Shown piece after piece: positions 51,519-59,075 of a DNA stretch of 64,000 nt. Made by a program: the position numbers and the translations under genes. The stretch is from Actinomycetota bacterium (GTDB lineage: Bacteria > Actinomycetota > Acidimicrobiia > Acidimicrobiales > Ilumatobacteraceae): positions 2,666,001-2,730,000 of the forward strand of contig CP064997.1 of NCBI GenBank assembly GCA_016700055.1. Direction: 5' to 3'. Position 1 is the stretch's first letter. Every line of letters begins with the position of its first letter. Below the pieces are notes generated by a model. It ran no database searches. It was given only the letters and a program-made list of their open reading frames with translations, and was not told where the DNA came from.

Positions 51519-52184
51519 CTATGCCCTCGACGGCGAGGGCGTGAGCGCGGCGTCTGCCTGCGCGGGGTGCGTCGTGGCGGCCAGCACGCCGAGGGCGATG
51601 AACACCGTGCCGGCCACGTACCGCTGCACGAACGCCAGCCCGCGGCCGCGCAGCAGCACCTCGCGGAACGCGCTCGCGGTCAGCGCATACGTCCCGTCGG
51701 TGACGCAGCCGATGGCCACGAACACCAGACCGAGCACGAGCGCCTGCATGCCCGCGGCACCCCGGTCGGGATCGATGAACTGCGGCAGGAACGACAAGAA
51801 GAACAGCGCCACCTTGGGGTTCAAGGTGTTCACCACGATTCCCTGGCGGAACGCCCGCCCGAGGCTGATGTGGCGGCGGTCGCGATCGACGGGGTCCGGG
51901 CGCCGGCGCAGGGTCTGGATGCCGACGAACACCAGGTACCCGGCGCCCAGCCACTTCACCGCGGTGAACGCCACCGCCGAAGCGGCGAGCACTGCCGACA
52001 GGCCGGCTGCGGCAGCGACGACGTGGACGAGGTTGCCGATCTCGATCCCGGCCACCGCCGCGAGGCCGACCTCACGCCCGTCCGCGACGCTGCGGTTGAC
52101 GATGTAGATCACTGCCGGACCGGGGATGACGAGCAGGGCGAACGACGCGGCGGCGAAGGCGGCGATGGCGGCGGCGTCGGGCAC
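51519..52184 (-). CDS. LysE family amino-acid exporter
   Basis: A 221-residue inner-membrane exporter (LysE/RhtB family) with about six hydrophobic segments and the family hallmarks VIPGPAVIYIVNRSVADGR, IVVNTLNPKVALFFLSFLPQF. Substrate not inferable. GTG start at 52184: TACGGT (52191-52196, minus strand) ends 6 nt upstream. Confidence 0.92.
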   Translation of the reverse strand: MPDAAAIAAFAAASFALLVIPGPAVIYIVNRSVADGREVGLAAVAGIEIGNLVHVVAAAAGLSAVLAASAVAFTAVKWLGAGYLVFVGIQTLRRRPDPVDRDRRHISLGRAFRQGIVVNTLNPKVALFFLSFLPQFIDPDRGAAGMQALVLGLVFVAIGCVTDGTYALTASAFREVLLRGRGLAFVQRYVAGTVFIALGVLAATTHPAQADAALTPSPSRA

Positions 52185-52190
52185 GGCGGA

Positions 52191-52196
52191 ACCGTA
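52191..52196 (-). promoter_or_regulatory. -10 element TACGGT, leaderless type
   Basis: Minus-strand TACGGT ends 6 nt before the GTG at 52184 of the LysE-type gene. Confidence 0.45.
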
Positions 52197-52213
52197 GCCG
52201 GGCGCTGTTCGGC

Positions 52214-52501
52214 TCAGTCGGCCGGTTGATCGCGCAGGCCGTCGTTGAACGCCTTGTACATCTCGTAGATCGACTTGCACTCCTCGCACACCGGGAGCTG
52301 TTTCGGGTCGCGCGAGGGCACCCACACGTGTCCGCACAGCGCTTCGAGCGGCGTGCCGTATATGCGGGCTTCGAGCACCTTCGCCGCGGCAGATTCGCCG
52401 GGGTCGGTCTTCACGATGTGGGCCGCGGCCGGCGTGCCGGTCTCGGTCACCTCGTCGGTGACCGGGATCGTCTGGGCGGGCATCGTCTGCAGTTCGGACA
52501 T
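52214..52501 (-). CDS. DUF3039 family protein
   Basis: A 95-residue actinobacterial protein of unknown function. Recognised by the C-terminal half: KVLEARIYGTPLEALCGHVW, then VPSRDPKQLPVC and CEECKSIYEM, where three or four cysteines look like a small zinc site. The N-terminal 35 residues are variable. It follows the M20 peptidase gene by 10 bp on the same strand, so it is probably co-transcribed. Confidence 0.88.
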   Translation of the reverse strand: MSELQTMPAQTIPVTDEVTETGTPAAAHIVKTDPGESAAAKVLEARIYGTPLEALCGHVWVPSRDPKQLPVCEECKSIYEMYKAFNDGLRDQPAD

Positions 52502-52511
52502 GTCTTCCGCC

Positions 52512-53861
52512 TCAGTCGAGCAGGTGGTGGGCGACACCGGTCCAGAAGTCGGCCGCGAGACCCAACGACTCGACGTCGATGCGCTCGTCGTTGCCGTGGA
52601 AGCGAGTGCCGAACGACTCGAGCGTGACGGAGGGCGAGAACAGCCCGGCCCCGTACGCGACGACACCCTTGTCGCGGAAGAAGCGGGCGTCGGTGCCTCC
52701 GACGAGCAGCCCCGGAACGAGCTGCGCCCCCGGGTAGGCCACCTGGGTGCGGGCGGCGACGGCGTCCCACAACGGGTTGCCGACGGGTGAGATCGTGGCC
52801 TCGCTCGCCGGGCTGTGGTGCTGCACCTCGACGTGGTCGGCCAGCTCTCCGAGCGCGTCGCGCAGATGCGCATCGACGTCGAGGGCGGTGACGCCGGGCA
52901 CGGTGCGGATGTCGACGTCGACCTCGACGAGGTCGGGGATGATGTTCGTCTTCTGGCCGCCGTGGACCACGTTCGGCGAGAAGGTGGTGTGGGTCATCGC
53001 GTGGCATGTCCGCGCGTGCGGCGCCGGCAGACGCTCGATCGCGCTCCAGATGCGTGCCGGGTCGACGAGGTCGGCCTTCATCTCGTCGGGCAGGTCCATG
53101 ACGGCCACCTGGGCACGCCACAGGTCGTCGACGTGGGCGGCGGGGCGGTATGCGGCCAGCCGCCGGACCACCTCGGCCGCCTTCACCAGCGCGTTGTCGA
53201 CGCCGTAGGGCATCGAGCCATGAGCGGGCGTACCCCCGACGCGCAACCGTCGCCAGGCGATGCCCTTCTCGCCGACGTTGACGGTGACGCGACGCGCCCC
53301 GTCGGGGGCCACCGACGACCAGCCGCCGAGCTCGGTCAGCACGTAGTCGCAGCGGACGGCATCCCAGTGGTTGTCGATCATCCACTGCGCGCCCCACAGG
53401 CCGCCGGCCTCTTCGTCGGCCACCCCGAAGTAGATCAACGTCCCGCGCGGCTTCCACGAGCTGCTCGCCAACTGGCGGAACGCGGTGGCCATCGACGCGG
53501 TGACGTTCAACATGTCGATCGCGCCGCGTCCCCAGACCTCGCCGTCGACGAGCTCCCCACCGAACGGGTCACGTGACCAGCCGGCCGGGTTCACCGGCAC
53601 GACGTCGATGTGGCCCATCAGGCACAGCGTCGGCGCCGTCGGGTCGGTGCCCTCGATGCGGGCGACGAGCGAGCCGCGCCCTGGGCGGGACTCGAAGCGC
53701 TGCACGTCGAGACCCGCTCCTTCGAGGTAGGTCTGCAGCAGGTCGGCGTTGCGGGTCTCGTTGCCCGAGTCCGGCGTGCCGTCGTTGACGCACTCGTTGC
53801 GGATGAGGGACTGCAACAGCTCGGTGGTGGGACCTGTCAGGGTGCCTGCTGCTTCGGCCAT
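52512..53861 (-). CDS. M20/M25/M40 family metallopeptidase
   Basis: A di-zinc hydrolase of the ArgE/DapE/CPG2 family, 449 residues. Metal-site motifs: CLMGHIDVVPVNPAGW (His, Asp), GRGAIDMLN (Asp), GVADEEAGG (catalytic Glu), and the lid dimerisation domain from about 195. Likely cleaves dipeptides or acyl-amino acids; substrate not inferable. TACGCT (53871-53876, minus strand) ends 9 nt before the ATG, facing the fmdB-type promoter. Confidence 0.92.
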   Translation of the reverse strand: MAEAAGTLTGPTTELLQSLIRNECVNDGTPDSGNETRNADLLQTYLEGAGLDVQRFESRPGRGSLVARIEGTDPTAPTLCLMGHIDVVPVNPAGWSRDPFGGELVDGEVWGRGAIDMLNVTASMATAFRQLASSSWKPRGTLIYFGVADEEAGGLWGAQWMIDNHWDAVRCDYVLTELGGWSSVAPDGARRVTVNVGEKGIAWRRLRVGGTPAHGSMPYGVDNALVKAAEVVRRLAAYRPAAHVDDLWRAQVAVMDLPDEMKADLVDPARIWSAIERLPAPHARTCHAMTHTTFSPNVVHGGQKTNIIPDLVEVDVDIRTVPGVTALDVDAHLRDALGELADHVEVQHHSPASEATISPVGNPLWDAVAARTQVAYPGAQLVPGLLVGGTDARFFRDKGVVAYGAGLFSPSVTLESFGTRFHGNDERIDVESLGLAADFWTGVAHHLLD

Positions 53862-53882
53862 CGCTCGTCGAGCGTAGCCACC

Positions 53883-53888
53883 TACACT
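53883..53888 (+). promoter_or_regulatory. -10 element TACACT, leaderless type
   Basis: TACACT ends 8 nt before the ATG at 53897 and lies 6 bp from the opposing TACGCT of the M20 gene. Confidence 0.5.
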
Positions 53889-53896
53889 GCGTGCCG

Positions 53897-54121
53897 ATGC
53901 CGTTGTACGAGTACCGCTGCCGCACCTGCGACGCTGCGTTCGAGCTGCGCCGACCGATGGCCGAGGCCAACGAACCCGCGAGCTGTCCCGAGGGCCACCA
54001 GGGCGCGGTGCGCGTGCTGTCGGTGTTCGCGTCGGTGGGTGCATCGTCGAGCCCCTCGTCGCCCTCACCGGCCGCGCCGTCGCGCGGGGGCTGCGGCTCG
54101 GCCTGCGGCTGCGCGCACTGA
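53897..54121 (+). CDS. FmdB-type zinc ribbon protein
   Basis: A 74-residue protein opening with MPLYEYRCRTCDAAFELRRP and a second zinc half-site around SCPEGHQG, the FmdB regulatory-protein pattern. A Ser/Pro linker is followed by a cysteine-rich end (GGCGSACGCAH). Role unknown, possibly nucleic-acid or metal binding. An upstream in-frame GTG at 53891 is less likely. Confidence 0.88.
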   Translation: MPLYEYRCRTCDAAFELRRPMAEANEPASCPEGHQGAVRVLSVFASVGASSSPSSPSPAAPSRGGCGSACGCAH

Positions 54122-54180
54122 CACCGGGCGGGCGCTTCGGCAGTCGGCGGCCCCGCCTTCCCAACGGAGCGGACCTCGGG

Positions 54181-54186
54181 TAGGGT
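54181..54186 (+). promoter_or_regulatory. -10 element TAGGGT, leaderless type
   Basis: TAGGGT ends 7 nt before the ATG of the 40-residue membrane peptide at 54194. Confidence 0.45.
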
Positions 54187-54193
54187 TCGACTC

Positions 54194-54316
54194 ATGCTCG
54201 TCACCGTGATCGCCGCCATCGCCGCTGCTGCAGCGGCCGGTGCCGTGGTGGCCGCGGGAACCCCTGCGCCGATCCCGCTGCGGGTCAAGTCCCGCCGCGG
54301 CTCACGCAGATCCTGA
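54194..54316 (+). CDS. Small single-span membrane peptide, 40 residues
   Basis: MLVTVIAAIAAAAAAGAVVA, then a Pro-containing turn and a strongly basic tail (RVKSRRGSRRS), consistent with one membrane helix and a cytosolic basic end. A TAGGGT hexamer 7 nt upstream matches the leaderless promoters of confirmed genes. Too short for coding statistics to settle; conservation unknown. Confidence 0.45.
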   Translation: MLVTVIAAIAAAAAAGAVVAAGTPAPIPLRVKSRRGSRRS

Positions 54317-54336
54317 GCTTCGAGCCGATTTTCAGC

Positions 54337-54993
54337 TCACCCGCTGCCTTCGATCGCGGCCAGCTCAGCCTGCATGTTCGCCCGGGCGCGGTGCTCGTGG
54401 GTGCGTTGCATGGTCTCGGTGCGGTACAGCACGAGCCTGTCGAGGAAAGCGCGCAGCACGCTCGCCCGCCCTCGCCGCCAGGTGAAGTCGTCCAGGTGCC
54501 CGTACTCGGCGCGCACGCCGCGCACGTAGGCGTCGTATTCGGCGGGCTCGGAACCGAGCACGGCCAGGTCCGCGTCTACCAAGACGTCGGTGTCACGGTC
54601 GTCGCCGCCGTGGTGGTGGGGCCCGGTGTAGCCCGCGGTGGCCATGATCAGCGCTTCCACGCGGTCGAGCGTCGGGCGCCCGACGCCGAGTGGGTGCAAT
54701 GACCTGCGGGCCAGCACGGCGCTGGCCACCTCGTTGTCCGCGCGGCGGGGGTCGTAGACCGCGTCGTGGTACAGCGCTGCCAGGCGCACCGCGGTCGCGT
54801 CGGCCACCGCAGGTTCCTGGGCGATCAGCAGCTCCACGTCGGTCACCACCGCGGCGATGTGGCGCAACGTGTGGTACGTGCGGTGCGGTTCGCGATAGCG
54901 CGCGGTCAGCCCTTCCCACGCCTCGTCCGCAGCCGGGCCGGCAACGACGCCAGCCCGCCAGGTGGCTCGCACCATCGACTCGTCCGTTCCCAC
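54337..54993 (-). CDS. HD-superfamily-like metal-dependent phosphohydrolase
   Basis: A 218-residue protein of the predicted HD phosphohydrolase group (COG4339-like). Seen are YHTLRHIAAVV, LAALYHDAVYDPRRADNE (His-Asp pair), IMATAGYTGPHHHGG and DADLAVLGSEPAEY. Substrate unknown. GTG start at 54993 is favoured by TACCGT ending 6 nt upstream; ATG at 54975 is an alternative. Confidence 0.85.
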   Translation of the reverse strand: MGTDESMVRATWRAGVVAGPAADEAWEGLTARYREPHRTYHTLRHIAAVVTDVELLIAQEPAVADATAVRLAALYHDAVYDPRRADNEVASAVLARRSLHPLGVGRPTLDRVEALIMATAGYTGPHHHGGDDRDTDVLVDADLAVLGSEPAEYDAYVRGVRAEYGHLDDFTWRRGRASVLRAFLDRLVLYRTETMQRTHEHRARANMQAELAAIEGSG

Positions 54994-54999
54994 CCCGAC

Positions 55000-55005
55000 A
55001 CGGTA
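55000..55005 (-). promoter_or_regulatory. -10 element TACCGT, leaderless type
   Basis: Minus-strand TACCGT ends 6 nt before the GTG at 54993. Confidence 0.45.
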
Positions 55006-55015
55006 GCCAGGTGCC

Positions 55016-55321
55016 GTGACGGTGCTGGTGGACGAGCCGAGGTGGTGGTGGCGGGGGCGCCGGTGGTGCCACCTGGTGAGCGACCAGACCCTCGACGAGC
55101 TGCACCGGGTGGCACAGGCGGCGGGCCTCCCCGAACGCGCCTTCCAAGGCGACCACTACGACGTGCCCGAAGAGCTGCGCCCCGCCGTGATCGCTGCGGG
55201 AGCGGTCGAGGTGGGCAGTCGCGAGCTCGTGCGACGGCTGCGGGCGGCCGGGCTGCGGCTGTCGCCGGCGCAACGGCGGTTGCGCACCGGCCACCCCGGC
55301 GATCTGCAGACGCCCCCGTGA
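55016..55321 (+). CDS. DUF4031 family protein
   Basis: A 101-residue protein: MTVLVDEPRWWWRGRRWCHL, DELHRVAQAAGLPERAFQGD, HYDVPEEL and SRELVRRLRAAGLR are the family pattern. Function unknown. GTG start at 55016, 22 bp from the divergent HD gene start. Convergent with the rhomboid gene, whose stop lies 3 bp away. Confidence 0.88.
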   Translation: MTVLVDEPRWWWRGRRWCHLVSDQTLDELHRVAQAAGLPERAFQGDHYDVPEELRPAVIAAGAVEVGSRELVRRLRAAGLRLSPAQRRLRTGHPGDLQTPP

Positions 55322-55324
55322 TCC

Positions 55325-56173
55325 TCAGCCGACGACGGCGACGCTCAGCCCGACCGCGGCGAGGGCGACCAGGCTCGGGGCGACGTAGGTGGCCCAGAGC
55401 GGGAAGCGCTTCCAGCCCGGCGCGAGCACGACGATGCCGCAGAGCACGCCGGCGACGATCCCGCCGATGTGGCCCCCGATCGAGATGCCCGGGATCGTGA
55501 ACGTGATCACCAGGTTCAAGAGCAGGGTCAGCCCGATCCCGGTCTGGAAGATGTTCACGCCCCGGCGGTGGAGCCCGACGGCCGCGGCTCCCATCAGGCC
55601 GAAGACCGCGCCGGACGCGCCACCGTGCAGCCCGAGGCTGTCGCCCTGCAGCACGAGCACGCCCGCTGACCCGCCGAGCAGCGAGGCGGCGTAGACGAGA
55701 GCGAACCTGACGCGCCCGATCGCCGGCTCGATGAGCTGACCGAGCTGATACAGCAAGAACATGTTCATCGCCAGGTGGAAGATGCCGAAGTGCAGAAAGC
55801 CGCTCGTCACCAGGCGGTACCACTCGCCCGTGGCCTCGAGGATCGCCTTGTTGAGCCCGAGGTCGAACTCGCGTGCGGTGACACGACTGCCGAGGGCACG
55901 GCTGCTGCCGAGCAGCACCCAGACGAACACGGCCGCGTTCACGGCGATCAAGGCGTAGGTGACGAGCACCGGCTGACGCGCGTTCCAGTCACGTGCTCGG
56001 GTGGTCGTGCTCGGGCGGCTGGCGCGCGTGCAATCGACGCAGTGGCTCCCGACGGTCGCCTGCACAAGGCATTCGCTGCACGCCGGACGGCCACAACGCG
56101 TGCAGCTACGACCGGCCTCGCGGTCGGGGTGCCTGTAGCAACGCGCGAGTTGGGGAGGCGGCAGAGGTGCCAT
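55325..56173 (-). CDS. Rhomboid family intramembrane serine protease with N-terminal zinc finger
   Basis: Cleaves membrane protein helices. Residues 10-50 are a B-box-like zinc finger (CYRHPDREAGRSCTRCGRPA, CSEC, HCVDC), common in actinobacterial rhomboids. Then six membrane segments with the catalytic dyad Ser188 (GASGAVFG) and His235 (GGHIGG), plus FLHFGIFHLAMNMF. 282 residues. Upstream TACCGT (56184-56189, minus strand) is 10 nt from the ATG. Target unknown. Confidence 0.93.
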   Translation of the reverse strand: MAPLPPPQLARCYRHPDREAGRSCTRCGRPACSECLVQATVGSHCVDCTRASRPSTTTRARDWNARQPVLVTYALIAVNAAVFVWVLLGSSRALGSRVTAREFDLGLNKAILEATGEWYRLVTSGFLHFGIFHLAMNMFLLYQLGQLIEPAIGRVRFALVYAASLLGGSAGVLVLQGDSLGLHGGASGAVFGLMGAAAVGLHRRGVNIFQTGIGLTLLLNLVITFTIPGISIGGHIGGIVAGVLCGIVVLAPGWKRFPLWATYVAPSLVALAAVGLSVAVVG

Positions 56174-56277
56174 ATCGCCGCCGACGGTACCTCGCCCGCA
56201 GGCGATCCCCCGGGCAGCGAATGCCGGGGGGCGCCGGGCTACGGTCGGCGGCGCAGACGACCAAGGGGGGCGACGCA

Positions 56278-57609
56278 ATGGCCTGGGACTTCTCGACCGA
56301 GGCAGAGTTCGAAGAGAAGCTGGAGTGGATGCGCGGCTTCGTCCGCGAAGAGATCCTGCCGCTCGAGACGCTCGCCGAGCAGTGGCGCTCGCCCGAGGGC
56401 CGGGCCACCTACGCCAGCATCACCGACCCGTTGAAGGACGAGGTGCGCCGCCAGGGCCTGTGGGCGGCCCATCTCCCCCCGGACATGGGCGGGCTCGGCT
56501 TCGGCCAGGTCAAGCTCGGTCTGATGCACGAGATCCTCGGCCAGTGTGCGTACGCGCCGGGGATCTTCGGCAACCAGGCGCCCGACTCGGGCAACGCCGA
56601 GCTGCTCGCCGTCGGCGGCACCGACGACCAGCGCCAACGGTTCATGCAGCCACTGCTCGACGGCACGATGCGCAGCTGCTTCTCGATGACCGAGCCGAAC
56701 GCCGGTGCCGACCCGACGCTGCTCACCACGTCGGCGATGCGCGACGGCGACGAGTGGGTGATCAACGGCCACAAGTGGTTCTCCTCGAACGCCTCGATCG
56801 CGGACTTCTTGGTGGTCATGTGCAAGACGGGCGACGCCGACACCAGCCCGTACAAGGCGTACTCGATGATCCTGGTGCCGACGAGCACTCCCGGGGTCGA
56901 CATCGTGCGTGACGTGCCGACGATGGGCGAGCCCGACCACCGCACGGGCGAGCCCGGCGGGCACGCCGAGATCATCTACGACAACGTGCGGGTGCCGTTC
57001 GAGAACGTGGTCGGCGGCGAGGCCGGCATCGGGCAGGGTTTCGCGCTGGCCCAGAAGCGCCTCGGGCCGGGACGCATCCACCACGCCATGCGCTGGCTCG
57101 GCCAGTCGCGGCGCGCGTTCGACATGCTCTGCGAGCGGGCGCTCACGCGGTACGTGCATGGGTCGATCCTGGCCGAGAAGCAGATGATCCAGGACTGGAT
57201 CGCGGAGAGCCACGCCGAGATGCAGGCCGCGCGCCTGCTCACCTTGCAGGCGGCGTGGAAGATGGACCAGCTCCATGCCGCCGGCAAGCACTACAGCGAC
57301 GCCAGGGTGGAGATCGGGGTGATCAAGTTCTGGGGCGCGAAGGTGCTGTACAACGTCATCGACCGCGCCATCCAGATCCACGGCAGCCTCGGCTACACCA
57401 CCGACTTGCCGCTGGAGGCGATGTATCGCGCCGCCCGCGCGGCCCGCATCTACGACGGCCCCGACGAGGTGCACAAGGTCACCGTCGCCCGCCAGCTGCT
57501 GAAGGGCTACCGTCCGAGCGACCCGCCGAGCGAACACGTGCCGACCCGTCGCGCCGCCGCGCTCGCCAAGTTCGCGGACTACCTCGACGACGCCGCAGTC
57601 AGCTCCTGA
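56278..57609 (+). CDS. Acyl-CoA dehydrogenase family protein
   Basis: FAD-dependent alpha-beta dehydrogenation of an acyl-CoA, 443 residues. Seen are MTEPNAGADPT and NGHKWFSSNAS for FAD contact, and the C-terminal IQIHGSLGYTTDLPLE. The catalytic base position is Asp393 (IYDGPDEVHK) where medium-chain enzymes have Glu; ACAD10/11-type enzymes have the same DGPDEVH pattern, suggesting longer or hydroxylated substrates. AAGGGGGG upstream can serve as ribosome binding site. Confidence 0.9.
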   Translation: MAWDFSTEAEFEEKLEWMRGFVREEILPLETLAEQWRSPEGRATYASITDPLKDEVRRQGLWAAHLPPDMGGLGFGQVKLGLMHEILGQCAYAPGIFGNQAPDSGNAELLAVGGTDDQRQRFMQPLLDGTMRSCFSMTEPNAGADPTLLTTSAMRDGDEWVINGHKWFSSNASIADFLVVMCKTGDADTSPYKAYSMILVPTSTPGVDIVRDVPTMGEPDHRTGEPGGHAEIIYDNVRVPFENVVGGEAGIGQGFALAQKRLGPGRIHHAMRWLGQSRRAFDMLCERALTRYVHGSILAEKQMIQDWIAESHAEMQAARLLTLQAAWKMDQLHAAGKHYSDARVEIGVIKFWGAKVLYNVIDRAIQIHGSLGYTTDLPLEAMYRAARAARIYDGPDEVHKVTVARQLLKGYRPSDPPSEHVPTRRAAALAKFADYLDDAAVSS

Positions 57610-57631
57610 ACCGGCGATCTCACGCGGGCGC

Positions 57632-59062
57632 TCAGAGCGTCGGCTGGTCGTGGGGCAGGTTCGTGCGCGCGGCCCGGAAGTAGGCGAACGGGGTGCGTAG
57701 CCCGAAGTTGGACACCCGCGAGGAGTAGACGTCGGCGTGACGCTCCACCTGGCGGGCGAACAGGCTCTTGTCGTTGCCGGCACGCATCAGCGGGCCCCAC
57801 GTCGGGTTGCCCAACCGGCCGGCCGCGATCGCGAGCGGGGTGATCTCCTCGTCGAGGCTGCGCAACCTGGCCTGGACGCCCTCCACCTCACGGTGCAGAT
57901 CTCCCGCCCGGTCGCCGCGGCGGGCGCGCCCGTCGCGCAGGCGTGCCAGGCGCAGGCGCAGGTGAGCCACACGCTCCTCCTTCTCGGCCTTCTCCTCCAT
58001 CAGCTCGACAAGCTTGGCCTGGTCGGCGGCGAAGTCGTGTGCAGACGAGAGGTCGGCCTCGAGCTCGCGCATGATCAGTGCAGTCCGCCACCGTTGCGTG
58101 GCCTTGCTCACGTGGACGTCGCCGAACAGGTGGTCGCCGACGTACAGGATCTGGTCGCCGGCGAGGCCGAGGCTGCGCTCGACGAGCCTCGCGTTGCCGC
58201 CGTGGTAGACGCCTCCCAGCTCGAGCACGCCGACGTGGGGGGCGAGCAGGCCGCGCTCCAGGTCGACGACCTCGTAGACCGGCTCGTCGATCTCGAAGAA
58301 GCGAGGCTTACCGGCGGCGACGACGACGACGTCGAACAGGTCTCGCCAATTGCCGCTCGGCACGAACCGGTCGAACGCGTAGCCCATCATCGAGCGCGTG
58401 TACGACCACTCCGAGTTCGTGATCAGCATCAGCTTCTTGCCCGCGGCGCGCTGGTCGAGCAGGGTCTCCACGACCGCGGGATCGAGCTCTAGGTAGTGGT
58501 CGGGATCGCGCACGATCTCGGCCTTCAGCGCACCGGTGGTGTGCGACTCGTCGAGCGCAGCCTTCACCACCCGGTGCAGGTCGTCGTAGCCCATCACCCC
58601 TGCCACCAGCCCCTCGTCCAACTTGTCGACGAGCTGGACGTAGAGCGAGGCCTCGGACAACGAGAACAGGGTGTTCAAGAACGCGAAGCGCGGCTCGCCG
58701 AGATCGACGAACGTGCCCGAGTAGTTGGAGCGCACCTCGTCGAAGGCGAGCTGGCGGGTGCCGTGCTGGGCGCGGATCACGTACCCGAAGCGTGTCGCCT
58801 TCACCAGGTTGCCGAGCTCGAGGTCGAGCACCAGGCCCTGGATGAAGTCGTCCGGCGCGAACGTCGCGTCGCCGGCGGGGTAACCCCGCGAGACGAGCAA
58901 TGAACGGGCGTGCTCGAACGCCGTCGCCTCCCACACCTCTGCCCGGTAGTGCAGCAGCGTGTAGTCCATGTCGTAGCCGATCGCGGCCACGGACCGCAGG
59001 TTGAGCGTGCGGTTGGCGAAGACGCGACGCTCGGCGGGCGGGTCCTCGAGCTCTGCGGGCAT
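57632..59062 (-). CDS. HAD-IG family 5'-nucleotidase
   Basis: Haloacid-dehalogenase phosphatase of the purine 5'-nucleotidase type, 476 residues. Motif I is IGYDMDYTLLHY (Asp31, Asp33), motif II MLITNSEWSY, motif IV YVGDHLFGDV. A long charged helical stretch (about 360-420, EEKAEKEERVAHLRLRLARL) could be a coiled coil. Start at 59062 is supported by TAGCCT ending 7 nt upstream. Confidence 0.92.
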   Translation of the reverse strand: MPAELEDPPAERRVFANRTLNLRSVAAIGYDMDYTLLHYRAEVWEATAFEHARSLLVSRGYPAGDATFAPDDFIQGLVLDLELGNLVKATRFGYVIRAQHGTRQLAFDEVRSNYSGTFVDLGEPRFAFLNTLFSLSEASLYVQLVDKLDEGLVAGVMGYDDLHRVVKAALDESHTTGALKAEIVRDPDHYLELDPAVVETLLDQRAAGKKLMLITNSEWSYTRSMMGYAFDRFVPSGNWRDLFDVVVVAAGKPRFFEIDEPVYEVVDLERGLLAPHVGVLELGGVYHGGNARLVERSLGLAGDQILYVGDHLFGDVHVSKATQRWRTALIMRELEADLSSAHDFAADQAKLVELMEEKAEKEERVAHLRLRLARLRDGRARRGDRAGDLHREVEGVQARLRSLDEEITPLAIAAGRLGNPTWGPLMRAGNDKSLFARQVERHADVYSSRVSNFGLRTPFAYFRAARTNLPHDQPTL

Positions 59063-59069
59063 GGCCCGG

Positions 59070-59075
59070 AGGCTA
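59070..59075 (-). promoter_or_regulatory. -10 element TAGCCT built on the EAL gene stop codon
   Basis: Minus-strand TAGCCT ends 7 nt before the nucleotidase ATG; its TAG is the stop codon of the upstream GGDEF-EAL gene. Confidence 0.45.
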
